DNA of 64,000 nucleotides from Combretum micranthum (Eukaryota; Streptophyta; Magnoliopsida; Myrtales; Combretaceae). The stretch spans positions 1,860,001 to 1,924,000 of the forward strand of contig JAMXBD010000066.1 of assembly GCA_024138025.1 (NCBI GenBank). The letters are read 5' to 3'. The notes below the pieces were generated by a model. The model made no database searches, had not been told where the DNA came from, and saw only the letters and a list, made by a program, of their open reading frames with translations. The position numbers were made by a program, and so were the translations under genes. Positions 26,141 to 37,456 of the stretch are shown piece after piece (position 1 is the first letter of the stretch; each line of letters opens with the position of its first letter).

Positions 26141-26369
26141 CCAAGAGGAGAATTATGGAATTCACATAGTAAAACAGGAATGAGTTGAGACTACGGCATT
26201 GAGAGTAGTCGTACTCCATAGTATAGAAGCCCATTTCTCCAATATAGAGAATATTTCATAGTTTTCCCTTAGTTTAAGTCTTACACAATCGTTGAAAGCT
26301 GGAAGCAATTGATACCCTTGTTTCAATTCCTCAATAAATTTGAAATAAGGTGTTGAAATGCCAAAATAC

Positions 26370-26760
26370 TCAGCTTGATCACTCCCTTATCGTGATAATG
26401 CATCTACAATTATCTTCTCACGCCCTGGTTTATAAGTGATTCTATAGTTATTTCCAATTAATTTGGATAAATATTTTTTTTTGTTCTAGAGTTTGAATAA
26501 CTTGATTCAATATCTCCTTGAGACTTCTACGATAAGTTTTGATAGTAAAATTTTGGCATAAAAGGTATGATTTCCATTTTTTAAATTGCTTTTACTATTG
26601 TACACAATTCTTGCACATAAACAAATGCTTTAGCAATGTATTGTCATCTTCTTATTTTAAAATGCCATTGGATGGTTTTGTTGTAACAACATTACACCTA
26701 TACCATGACCTGAAGCATTAGTTTCCCCTACAAATGGGCATGAAAAATCTAGAAGTTTCA
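26370..26760 (-). pseudogene. Retroelement RNase H remnant
   Basis: The minus-strand peptide includes PFVGETNASGHGIGV, equivalent to the RNase H start with its first catalytic acid region (E-T-N-A-S in place of E-T-D-A-S). It ends with PGREKIIVDALSR, the standard linker to integrase. Several stops lie between. The usual aspartate is N here, another sign of decay. Confidence 0.7.
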
Positions 26761-27079
26761 AAATAGTGGCTAAACATAATGTTAATTTCAATCTATCGAA
26801 AGCCTTTAAAGACTGTTAAGTCCACTCAAAACAATCTTGTGCATATTATTTAAAAGAAATACAATTGATGCATAATCTTGTATAAAACAACGATAATAGC
26901 CAACAAGCCAAAAAAACCCCCATTTTAGGTTTAGGCTAGTCCTTAATAGCTGATATCTTTGATGGATCTATTGCACCCTATTCTATCCTACTATATGGCA
27001 TAAATTCAATCTCTTTCCAGGACCACATAAACATTTAGATTTTTTTAAAATATTTATTCTCCAACAAAATACTTAAAAC

Positions 27080-27480
27080 TATAACTCAGTGTTTATGATG
27101 TTGCTCCTTTGTCCTGCTATATATTAATACGTCATCAAAAAAATACGATGACAAATTTCCTTAAAAATGATTTGAACAACCCATTCATAATAGCTTGAAA
27201 AGTAGCTGGCGGATTAGTTAATCCAAAGGGTATCGCTAAGAATTCATAATGGCATTCATGAGTACGAAAGGCTGTTTTCTCAATATCATCCTCAAGCATC
27301 CTAATACGATGATAACCATATCTTAAATCTAATTTGGAAAAAATCATTGCTCCATGCAATTTATCTATTAGCTCATCCACTGTGGCAATTGGAAACTGAT
27401 CCTTAAGGGTAACATTGTTTAATGTTCGACAGTCTATGCAAAATCACCATGACCCATCTTTCTTTTTAATAAGCAAAACT
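27080..27480 (-). pseudogene. Ty3/Gypsy reverse transcriptase remnant
   Basis: The minus-strand peptide includes [50 protein letters not shown] and then the catalytic motif region. A run of seven T (A at 27138-27144 on the plus strand) shifts the frame so that [10 protein letters not shown] falls out of frame with the upstream 81-residue open stretch. The [10 protein letters not shown] segment carries a stop where W-R-F-C is usual. It was a chromovirus-like reverse transcriptase and is now dead. Confidence 0.88.
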
Positions 27481-28015
27481 GGACTAGAAAATGGACTGGT
27501 ACTATTCCTTGTGAGTCATTGTCTAACATATCTCTTACTTGTTTTTCTATCTTTTTTTGAAAATGTGGGCAATGATAAGGTTATATTAATAGGAATAGGA
27601 CCTGGATTCAAATGGATCCGATGTTGAATACTACGATATGGTGGCTATGAGGTACATATCTTGAACATGGCAGAGAATTTGCCCAATGCATTGTAAAACC
27701 ATCATTACTGGTGATACTCGATGTGGATTTAGAAGGTTAAGCCATCAGTATATAGAAAGATGTTATAGCATCTGTTCTAATCAAAAGTCAAAGTTGATGA
27801 TGTGATATTGGTTGCATAGTAGCTGAATCACCATATAGTGACACCTGTTGACCTTCGCTACTAAACTTCATAGTCATTGTAGTATAGTCAATCATTATTA
27901 GCCCTTAGCTCTGCATCCATTGCATGCCCAACACTACATTAGCCCCTTGTATATGTAGAACATGATAATTCATCTAAAATTCATAACCTTGGATTATAAC
28001 ACGTACATTCCTACG

Positions 28016-28354
28016 CTATCCTTCACACCATAATTTTGTTCCATCCCTAATCATTACTATAGATCTAGTTGATGATATTACTAGTAAGTTCAAAATCTTA
28101 GTTACTCTTGATTGTAAGAAATTGTGTGTACTACTACTACCTGTTAGTATTGAAATTAGTTTATTGTTGATCATGCCTGTAAATCTCAAAGTTTTAGGTG
28201 TTGATATATCGAATAATGCATGTAAACTTATTGTGACTTTACTATCACTAGTAAAAGAATCATCAAACACCATGTCATTAGAATCCTGAAGTGTATATTC
28301 ATATGCTACATTATGTTCATCAATACAATCATCATCGTTTACAAGCATCAACAT
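28016..28354 (-). pseudogene. Retroelement protease remnant
   Basis: A 112-residue open stretch includes ISLHALFDISTPKTLRFTG and a segment ILTGSSSTHNF in place of the usual L-[ID]-D-S-G-S-T-H-N-F. The catalytic aspartate is lost, so the domain is recognisable but cannot be active. Confidence 0.75.
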
Positions 28355-28416
28355 TGGTTTTTATTATACTTCTCATTGCAATTGTAGCATAACCCTTTCT
28401 CTCTTCTTGCTGCCAT

Positions 28417-28870
28417 CTATTCCAGTGATAGTTTCTTGATAGGAATTGATGTTTCGGTTTCTGGTTTTGAAAAAGAAAAGGGTTGGTCAAGTGTTTTAGA
28501 TCTAGAAAATTTTAAGGTTAAAGAAGACGGTTTTGAAAAAGAACTTAGTTGGATATTTTGTGTGTATTTTGGTTGGTATTGATCCTTATATTTTGCATCA
28601 TGCAGTTTGGCTAAGTTGATGGTTTGAATCATGTCTTGTGGTCTTCTAATTTGTAGTTTACAGTTCAAATGGGGTTTAAGACCTGATATGAAACAATTGA
28701 TCAAGAAATTATTCGATAATCCAATGACTTTATTGGATAGAGCTTCAAACTTGGTTTGATTTTCTTTTATAGGTGATGTCTGCAGCAACTTTGACAAGTA
28801 TCCTCGTACATCATCATATAATGATCATCCAAACCTATCTTCAACTACTTTCTTGATAGCATCCTAAGAA
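28417..28870 (-). pseudogene. Retroelement gag remnant
   Basis: The minus-strand stretch includes NNFLINCFISGLKPHL and RPQDMIQTINLAKLHDAKY, typical of Gypsy gag capsid C-termini. It is followed, after a stop, by REKGLCYNCNEKY, the start of a CX2C zinc knuckle. The N-terminal half is broken by stops. Confidence 0.75.
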
Positions 28871-29804
28871 TTAATCTTTTGATTCCTCTCTAAGTAATGA
28901 AATATGACTTAATTTTTTTTCCATATATAATGATACTTAAACTAGTAAAGATAAGGAACGAAACAGCCAGTAGAAATATATTGCCTAAACCTTTTTTTAG
29001 CTTTAATAGGATTTTCTTTTCTTCATTCTTTTTTATTTTAATGGACTTGGATTTTAAAAGACTCTATTAGAATAAAATACACATATATTATATGTACTTT
29101 TTGGATACTTCCTTCTTATATGGTTTACATAAACCGTGCCCATATTAGAATTTTCATGATAAAATCAAATCTATAGCTAATTATGTTGTATTAATAGTCC
29201 TTTTTTTGTTTTTTTTTTTTCATTTTCCAATGTCTATATCTCATACGTACTTCAATGAATATGATTTATACATGTTTAGAATTTAAGATTTGAAAAATTA
29301 TCTAATTTAGGTCATATCTATTACAATTTTAAATAGCATATCATTCGATTATGACATGGATGATCATTAATGAATAGAGTTATTCTACGTTCAAACCTAT
29401 TATTAGAATTTTATCAGGAAAAAAAATGAAAAGTTCACATTCACATATATCTTTGGCTCAAATAGTGTAAATATATGATTTTGAATAAATGAATTAATGG
29501 ATTTTCTATAACAATTGAATATAATAGGTTTCATTTAGTCATCAAGAAAGCTTCAAAATTATACAATTTCATGTGAACATTGAAAATGCATTCGTTCATT
29601 ATAAGAGCAAATAAACCTACTATATATAGTTCTTATATTAATTTCCAGCACCTGTGAGAACAAAGAATCAAATTCTTGCATGTATGTAAATGAAAAAAAA
29701 AAGTTAAATAAAAGAACCAAAATCCTGTTGGGGAGGTTAATTGGAAATGCAGATATAAAGTTGACTTTATCTTCTATATAAGAGCCTTTTTGTATAGGGT
29801 ATTA
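28871..29804. other. No gene seen
   Basis: AT-rich, non-coding DNA between the minus-strand Gypsy body and the inverted-repeat element. No LTR for the Gypsy element could be recognised here. Confidence 0.45.
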
Positions 29805-30076
29805 TATATCACATTTGGTACTTGAACTTTGCTAATTTTACCACTTAACTATTATTAATTACTATCTATAGACTTTTCAAATTCATTTATGGTACTTAAA
29901 TGACGTAAGTTATTGCAAAAGTAAGTAAAATTTAGGTAGCTAAACACAAAATTTGACAAAGTTAAGATAATTAATTGCAAAACTGAATGAAGTTTAGGTT
30001 ATAAATTGACCTTTAAACTTTATATATTAAATTAAAAAATAGGTAAAGTTTAGGTACCACATATGATAATTACCCC
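29805..30076. mobile_element. MITE-like inverted-repeat element
   Basis: The left end TCACATTTGGTACTTGAACT is matched by the reverse complement of the right end, TCATATGTGGTACCTAAACT (about 17 of 20). Length is about 270 bp and it has no coding capacity. Related copies lie at 8040-8290 and 20430-20660. No target duplication is obvious. Confidence 0.55.
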
Positions 30077-30112
30077 TTTTGTATATATAGTAATTATTGA
30101 TAATGAAATATA

Positions 30113-30727
30113 TGCCACGACCCACTACCACCACACAACCTAGAAGGTCATCAGCCTTATTAGCCTAAGAGGAACGCACCGTGGGTCGTGACCTTCCAAG
30201 AAGAAGTCAAGATATTACTTACAGCTAACCGAGGAGACCAAAATATGACCTCCTCACAAGCAAAACCCCAACATCTCCTTTGAGGTCGAGCTATAAAGCA
30301 TCCTCATAAGACTGAACTCACCAACAAAGGATCTCCATGGACTCGCCTAGGCATGCACCTGTATCTCACCTTGGGACCGGGGGGGATATCACCAGCCCAA
30401 TTACATGCTGCATCACCATAATCTTCTCTATGATGGGTACCCTGTCACCTCAGGTGCCAGGTCAGCTACTAGATGGAAATTCGTCCTAGCCCAAAAGGAT
30501 TTGGTGTACCTATTCTAATATGACCATAAGAACTATAAATAACCATTCCCTTTTAGGAAACGAAGAGCCGACTTTTTCACATTAGTGAATATTCTTTAGA
30601 TAAGGAAGGACCCATGGACTAACTTAAGTATCAGAGTGACCATGCTAGATAACCCTCGGTGCACCTCTGACCTCTTCTCTGTGTTTACAAGCAGCCATCT
30701 CTATCAGCAGAATAAACTCGTGCAACA
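30113..30727 (+). repeat. 5' LTR of Tat/Ogre-like Gypsy element
   Basis: Begins TGCCACGACCCACTACC and ends near CTCGTGCAACA, compatible with TG...CA ends. It is distinctly GC-richer than its flanks. Immediately downstream, TGTGGCACCACTTGTGGAAC resembles the primer-binding site text of many plant Gypsy elements (TGGCGCCGTCTGTGGGAA). A gag-protease body in the same orientation follows. The left border is my best guess, and a 3' copy is not present in the window. Confidence 0.6.
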
Positions 30728-30949
30728 TGTGGCACCACTTGTGGAACTACCTCCTCCTTATTCTTTCTTCTTTTTCTTTTGAATCATTTTCTTCACTAAA
30801 ACCCTTCATAAACCTCAACTTTCTCAGTAAAAAAGAAAACCCATATCAAACGAAGGGTAATTTCTAACAACCACTATGCTGAGACCTTAATGGAGTAAAA
30901 ACCACCTTAACCAACTATCACTCAGCCAATAGCAGCTTCAATAGTCAAT

Positions 30950-32620
30950 GGAGTTCATGAGTTGTAAGACCAAGAACAGCTAGTTACTGGCGATACTGGG
31001 TCTCTGGACCCAAAGCATATCCTGGAGCTTGAAAAATTGTTTAGGCAACTTGTGCACAAGAATGTTGAAAATGAATGTTCTAATGCCCTCCTATAAGATA
31101 GAATCACAGAGTTGAAAAGGTTAAAGAACCTACACCTCGAAGACCAAGCTTCTAATGCATGACAGAGTGCCTCCCCACCATCCAAGCTTGATGGAGGATC
31201 ACCTAAAAGAGACCATCAACATATCGCAATACCACCACAGACTAGTGCCTCTAGTAGAGAGCGATCCCACAACTCTGGACAAACCCCAAATGCATACAAG
31301 GGACCCGCAATCTCCAGGAGCCTAGTAAGAGCCACCTACAACACTTGGCGAGAGCGCACAACATCCCAATACCATACTCAAACCTCTTCGAGACTCTAGA
31401 TGGACGATGGAAGATGTCTGAAGATAGATCATGCAAGTCGTGGCTTAACCTAAACTTATAAGGACCATACACCAACACCCCTTACCAAGGAGGCCCAACT
31501 GAGTTTAGAAAAAGAACGCACCCTTGAAGAGAATAAAAATATGATGAAGAGGTTGTCAAACATCAAGGTAAGCTTTAGGGATGGATCCATAGTGAAGATA
31601 ATCCCCGGAAAAACTCCTTTTGCGATTGAAATCCAGTACGATGTACCTAACTAGATCTTAACTCCTGAACTTCGAGCCCTATGATGGAACCACCGACCTT
31701 GAAGATCACATCACCTAATTCTAATCCACCATGGAGATACATAACATCATAGGTGCAATTTGGTTCAAGACATTTCCCACCACATTTTGGGGAGTAGCTC
31801 GAGTTTGGTTCAACAAGCTTGAACCAGATATGATTAGGTCATTCGACTAGCTTAGTGACCCTTTCGTGGCTCACTTCATGGGGAGCAAGCTGTCGGAAAG
31901 AATGCTTCGCACCTCTACACTATACAACAAAGTCAAGGCAAACCCTGAGAAATTACCTAATGAGATCCAATAAAGTGTGCTTGAAAATCCTAAATATGAA
32001 TTAGGATGTGGCATTCAAAGCCATCAAACAAGGGGTTCTTACAGATAGCCCATTTTTTGACTCAATCTCAAAGTGCCAGCTCTTCATGCTTGAGCAGGTA
32101 AGAGAAAAGACATAGAAATACATTTGACATGAAAACACTACAAATGCCTGGAAAGAAGCTGAGGTAAAGGCCGAACCCACTCGAGCTGAACTAAACTAGC
32201 ATCAAGACAAGGAGTGCTAGAAGGATCACCGTGACTTTAATAACCGAGCTAACACATACCACAAAGATGGTGACAAAAGAAAGCTCTTCTTGATGTATGA
32301 CAAGTTTACTCCCTTAAAATTACCTGTGCATGATGTGTTTCTTAAAATAAGAAACCAAGGCCTCTTACCACCGCCTCCTCCTCTAATGAGATCTAGCTCA
32401 AAGGAAAAGAATTGAAAGTATTGTAAGTATCACTTCGATCGCAGGCATGATATGAAGAATCGTTGACAAGTTAAGAGCATCATCGAAGACACCATACTAC
32501 GTGGTTAACCTAAGTAATATGTCGACCATGATGTCAAACCTAAACCACCCACCCAAAAGCATAGGACCAACAAAAAGGAGAAGGGGTAGACATTTGAAGC
32601 AACTAGAGACCAACCTCGGC
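30950..32620 (+). pseudogene. Gag remnant of Tat/Ogre-like element
   Basis: Broken frames include VKIIPGKTPFAIEIQYDVPN-like text (about 31590-31650), FKAIKQGVLTDSPFFDSIS (about 32015-32075), PLKLPVHDVFLKIRNQGLLP (about 32310-32370) and KYCKYHFDRRHDMKNR (about 32415-32460), the last being the zinc-finger-like segment before the protease. The early portion, 30950-31500, is open on neither strand for long. The minus-strand frames at 30955-31185 and 31251-31478 are shadows. Confidence 0.72.
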
Positions 32621-32739
32621 TAGCTTAAGAATTCCATGTAGAAATCAATACCATCATAAGTGGACCCTTAACTTCAACTAGAGTAGGACTATAATCAAAT
32701 ATGAGCGGGTCATGATAGGTGATGAACCAAGAACCCAAA

Positions 32740-33070
32740 AAGGCCAAGGTCGACATTATCATCTCCTTTAGCGATGAGGACTTTGAAAGAATTCAAGCTC
32801 TTCATCAAGACACTCTAGTCATCTTAGCTCGCATATCAGGTTGGAAAGTTAAATAGGTGTTGATCGATACAGGGAGCAGTGCCAACATCATCTTCAATAA
32901 AGCTTACGAGTAGATGAAACATGAATTCTGGCCCAAGCTAAGGTTAATGACCATGAGCTTTATGTGTTGACAACTAAGCTATTCGGCTTCGAGACATCAT
33001 CACCCTTCCCGTAGAGCATAGTGATGGTGAATGTTCTGATACATACCAGATCGACTTCCTTGTAGTCCAC
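32740..33070 (+). pseudogene. Aspartic protease remnant of the same element
   Basis: Contains VDIIISFSDEDFERIQALHQ-like text (about 32750-32810) and VLIDTGSSANIIFNKAYE (about 32857-32910), with the D-T-G catalytic triad intact. It ends with DFLVVHNVL (about 33050-33075). The next recognisable element segment, SPYNAILGRSHSR, appears only at 37460, after the insertion. Confidence 0.8.
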
Positions 33071-33297
33071 AACGTCCTCATTGATGGAAACTAGATCCAA
33101 CATGACAGTAGCTAAACATATGGAGCGCCCATGCTTATCCAGCAGCTCCTAGCAACATCAACTCCATGCCAAACATTGACAAAACAACACCACATGGTGC
33201 TGGTGGACATTGCAAAGTAGAATCTGACCAATGATGCACATACACACACTAACCACAATTTGAAAGAATATTTTGAATAAAAAAATTTCTAAATTCT

Positions 33298-33568
33298 GCA
33301 ACAAGCTAGTTACGTGTAGAATAAAAGCCTACTTTATACATACAATATATGAGTAACTATATATTTCTTAAATATAATAATGTCTATGGTTGATATTGCT
33401 TTTTTCTTTTGCTTACGTTTCTTTTACTACAGTCAATGAATGTAGACAAAAGCATGACCCAAATAATAGTCAAGTTCATGCATCCCTAGCAGGTACTAAT
33501 GCATCTACTCAAAAGCAATCTCAAGTTAATCTTATAATAAGCTAGTCATGTGTAAGCCTACTTTATAC

Positions 33569-33602
<34 letters not shown>

Positions 33603-33790
33603 GAATAACTATATATTTCTTAAATATAATATATGTTTATGGTTGCTATTGATTTTTCTCTTTTGCTTATGCTTTTTTTTTTTTTTTTTAAGTTCAGTCG
33701 ATGAACATGGACAAAATCATGACACATATAGTAATAAAGTTCAAGTGTCCCCAGCAGGCACCAATGCATCTACTCAAAATCAATCTTATG
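33298..33790 (+). repeat. ~240 bp tandem duplication in the CACTA element
   Basis: Copy 1 (about 33300-33532) and copy 2 (about 33538-33788) share AAGCTAGT.A.GTGTA, AGCCTACTTTATACATACA, AACTATATATTTCTTAAATA, TTGCTTA.G.TTTTTTTT, GTC.ATGAA..T.GACAAAA and AATGCATCTACTCAAAA. Copy 2 has gained an (AT)n run. Each copy includes an exon-like segment after a T-rich tract and CAG, encoding similar peptides ending AGTNASTQKQSQ and AGTNASTQNQSY. It looks like a duplicated transposase exon with its intron. Confidence 0.85.
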
Positions 33791-34229
33791 GTAGTTTATC
33801 TAATTATTGTTTTATTCAAAGAGTCCAAATGTATAAGGCATGCAAACATATGGTACATTACATTTTCTGGGAATGAGAAATCATTAGTGTCCACACGAAT
33901 AGGGAGTGCATATCGGAGATAGGTACTTAAAAGGAAAACTACATATGAAAGGGCAAAATGGTGGTTTAGTTTACTGTAAATGGGGGGCATCCAATGACAG
34001 TAGACTAGTCGGCTAAGTTTGCATCTAAAATGGGAAAGGGTAATAGGGACTTAATGCACCTTCGTATTGATGATTGAAGAAAAAGCCGCATGATATATAT
34101 ATATATATAAAAAAAACATGCCTGGGAGAGAGTAAAGATAATTGTAATGATAAAGATTGTGATTTATTAAGAGGCAATTCGTAGATATGACAAGTTGATA
34201 TGTCAACTTTGTAATATTGATTTACATGA

Positions 34230-35085
34230 TTGATGCAGAATCAGTTGAATATTAAAGATGTCAACAAGAATAATGATAAGTTCAAGGCAGTAGACAAATG
34301 GATGGGAAGTCTATACAGAAACTATCAAGGCAAGACTAAAAGAAGTTGGATGGAAATTGGTGATGCTGCTAGACCAAGCAGTTTAAATGATGATGATTGG
34401 AAAAAGCTTAAAGATTACTAGACTCAAGAGATCGAAGAAGAGAAGACAATCTTGCAATCGAATGAAATCTTCAAAGATAAATCTAACATCCAATTTCTTT
34501 ACTTTGAAATTTAATTCATAATCACATAAGTTTGATCATTTTTTTATTGAATAGAGGACCACATCAATGATTGGGAAGGATGCACAAAGCAATGTGAAGT
34601 ATCTACATAAAGCTAGATCTAGATCATTTCAGAGCAGATTAAACGAACAAGTAAGTGAATCAGATTTTTTAACATATAGCATTACCATTGATCAAATCTT
34701 TAACATTTTCGTACATAAATATGTTTATATAAATCAAAATGGTCAACTACCTAATGCTATTGAGTTCTTCAAGCAAACCCAATATTGTGATCTAAGGTTT
34801 GATGGTATAGGTGGATGGGTCTCTCGGCAAGCTAAAGAAGATGTAAGTTTATGGGGTTTATCATATTGTAATCAAAACATGCTATGAAAATGTGTTGTAG
34901 GTAAAATGTGTGTTTGTTGATTACAATTCAGAAGTTTATGATCAAGATGTATGAGGATTTACAATCTTCTGATAACCCACAAACTCCAGAAGAGATTGTG
35001 GATAGATTTATGAATGCAAGTAGAAGGTCCGACTATCATCTTAGAAGAGGATATGGGCCACCAATAGCTGGGAGCTCTTGGTGAA
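34230..35085 (+). pseudogene. Ptta/En/Spm-type transposase remnant
   Basis: Exon-like pieces are separated by short AT-rich introns. 34230-34421 encodes NNDKFKAVDKWMGSLYRNYQ; 34567-34660 encodes KYLHKARSRSFQSRLNEQ; 34745-34850 encodes NAIEFFKQTQYCDLRFDG and GGWVSRQAKEDV; 34931-35083 encodes MIKMYEDLQSSDNPQTPEEI and RSDYHLRRGYGPPIAGSSW, then a stop. The R-S-F ... E-F-F-K-x-T ... GGW ... A-x-E pattern is that of the plant En/Spm transposase C-terminal domain. It is incomplete and probably inactive. Confidence 0.65.
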
Positions 35086-35089
35086 GGCA

Positions 35090-36660
35090 AGTTCAGATGG
35101 AAGGATTGCATGAAACATAAGCAAAGATCTAAGAAGAACGAAACCTACATGAGTAACAAGGCCAATAGGCAGTTATTCTTCTTTGTACGATTGATTTATA
35201 ATTTTTTATTGTGTTGCATTCACAATACGAGCCAATGAAGGACTAGTAAATAGGGGATCTTGCTGATTTTCAATTCTTAAGGCTTTTGCTGTTAATTGTT
35301 TCCAAAGTCTATTTAACCTCACCAGTGGGTGATTTGATTTCGAATTTCTTCTAGAAATGTTCTGCAGAATCATCTTATAAACCAATATAATAAATTAACT
35401 TTGAAAAACTCAAGTAATCTTAAATTCTGGAAGTTTAGGTATGGTTTAGCTTTGAAAAACAGATTTACCCATTTATGGAGCTTGTTTGATCTTCATCTAA
35501 CATACCTTGAAATTTGTACCACTTCATTTGTGATCTTTTCAACAAAATCTATTAGCAGCTTATCGATTATTTATCATATGTATTTCCCTTCATTTGACTT
35601 TGAAAACTCAAGCAAAGCTTAAGCAAATCTAGTTAAGATTGGCATGAATGTCTATTACAAATATGATATGGTTAAATTGATGTATCAACTAGGTTTATGT
35701 CACAAATACTTCACTATACTTTCTTGGATATCCTTATCTTGTTAACTTGAAATTGAAGGTTGAATCTTATTCAAAATCATATTTTTCACTTTAAAATCTA
35801 TTGAAATTTTCATGAACTTCAACTTTTAGAGATTAAAATTCCCAACATAATCCATCTTTGATAATTTGAACTTGCAAGAATTAGTTCGATAAATTACTCA
35901 AATATATATAACTGGTGGATTTATGTTAAGGATTAATTTTAAACCAACTTATATTAAATAAAAAGGTTTGATATCATAAAAACACAAAATATTTCTACAT
36001 TATGTGCATAGCCTTCTACATCCTCAACAGCTTCTACTTTTAGGTCAACTTGCTTCGACTTTCACGTGCATCAGTGGCTAAAACATTATCCTAAAATTTT
36101 GTCATCCTATTATTTTACAGCTAGCTGAGCTTGCACAACTGGTGAATCAATTTCGCTCAAATTTCCTAAGTAGCTCAGGTTGAATTTGTCATTATGCTTT
36201 CATTTTTCTATTCTTTTCTTTTTTTTTTCCCAATAAATATACACATGTGGACCTTACTATCTTAAATATTATATTACAGGATATGCAAAAGGACAAGTTT
36301 AGTCTCCTATCACGTCTACTTATGATGATGATGATGATGGCAGCAATGACGATCTGAATTGAGGAAGGAAATGGTGGTTTTTTTTGAAAATTCAAAACAT
36401 ATATTTCAGATATAGATTTTTTGGAATTAATAAATTTGATGTACTTAGAGACTTATGTTTTCATTTGAATTGATGTTTGTCAAAATTGATGGTTGTAAAA
36501 TTTAATCTACTTTGAGACTTATTTGACAGAGTTTAATTATGATCTATAGGTTTTATCTTAAGTGTGCAAACTTGGTGGTGGTTGTCAAAAAAAATTTTGT
36601 TTGATACATATATCAAAAGTAAATGTATATCTTGTGTGTAAACACAACAATTGATATATA
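35090..36660. other. Non-coding interior of the CACTA element
   Basis: AT-rich, with no further recognisable transposase exon. Frames at 35401-35622 and 36192-36395 have no domain. A short GATGATGATGATG run lies at about 36320. Confidence 0.45.
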
Positions 36661-37140
36661 TGCTGTACAACAACGGGTGTACGATATAGCTACTTGTTTA
36701 CAAATTGCAAATTTAGAAGAATAGCCGTGTTTACTAGTAGTACAATTAATTGGATAGTCATTGTTAAACTCGGCTAATTTAGAATATTGGCCATGGTTTA
36801 GCATGAAAAACCTACACAAATTTAGCATAATAGCCACTTTTAAATGTGGCTACTTTACATGATTGGTCATGTTTATAAATTGCAAATTTAGAAGAATAGC
36901 CGTGTTCACTACTGGCAAATTTAGTTGGCGAGTAATATTAAACACGACTAAGTTACAAGATTGTTCATCGTTTAACATGACAAACCTGAACAAATCTAGC
37001 AAAACAATTGTTTTTAAATGTGGCTACTTTCCATGATTATTCATGTTTACAAATTGCAAATTTAGAAGAGTAGTCACGTTTACTAATGGCAAATTTAGTT
37101 GGCAAGTAATGTTTGTTGACTCAAATTTATTATTATAGTA
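36660..37140. repeat. CACTA subterminal repeats, ~175 bp period
   Basis: Units are marked by AAATTGCAAATTTAGAAGA at about 36702, 36877 and 37051, each followed by AGCCGTGTT or AGTCACGTT and by GGCAAATTTAGTTGG or a variant. Intervening TTTAAATGTGGCTACTTT words also repeat. Such arrays bind the transposase accessory protein in En/Spm-type elements; that role is from family knowledge and not shown here. Confidence 0.8.
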
Positions 37141-37456
37141 AAGATTAAATGTAACTAATTAGCACTATTAGCCATGTTTCACAATGGGATAATACATTAT
37201 GATTGCAATTAGCCACTCTAGTGCGTTGCCTATACCTTATGATTGGTTGCATTTAAGAGTGGCAAATTATAAGAAAATTTGTGCCTTAGGCGTCTCCATT
37301 GGTGCCTTCTTTTTAAACGTGACTAAATCAATTAGCAACATACCTTTCATGATATATTAGCCACGATAATTTAAATGTAACTTATTGTATTTAGCTACAT
37401 TAAATGCATATATAAGTACATTTAAAAAACATGGCGCAAAAACATTTTTGTTGTAG

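Larger units (their letters stand above)
26040..28870 (-). mobile_element. Decayed Ty3/Gypsy retrotransposon body, gag to integrase
   Basis: Read on the minus strand, the order is gag (28870-28417), CCHC-like zinc knuckle, protease remnant (28354-28016), reverse transcriptase (about 27480-27080), RNase H (about 26760-26370) and the start of integrase (about 26140-26040). Order and motifs fit a chromodomain-type Gypsy element. It is full of stops and frame shifts, and the integrase is cut off after the H2C2-like region. An LTR-like block abuts on the 3' side. No 5' LTR is visible above 28870. It is inactive. Confidence 0.85.
33240..37456 (+). mobile_element. Decayed CACTA (En/Spm) element nested in the Gypsy element
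   Basis: The right end reads CATTTTTGTTGTAG at about 37443-37456, the reverse complement of the CTACAACAAAAATG ends of plant CACTA elements (expected CACTACAACAAAAATG); the last two bases of the terminus are changed. Just inside are subterminal repeats with TTAGCCACG/GTGGCTA words, typical of this superfamily. Internally (34230-35080) there is a Ptta/En/Spm-type transposase remnant. The left end is not clean: CACTAACCACAATTTG at 33247 is a possible but poor match. Flanking DNA on both sides belongs to one Gypsy element, which supports insertion. Confidence 0.75.

Noticed and set aside
31251..31478. Minus-strand frame of 75 residues in the gag region
   Set aside because: Antisense shadow of the decayed plus-strand gag.
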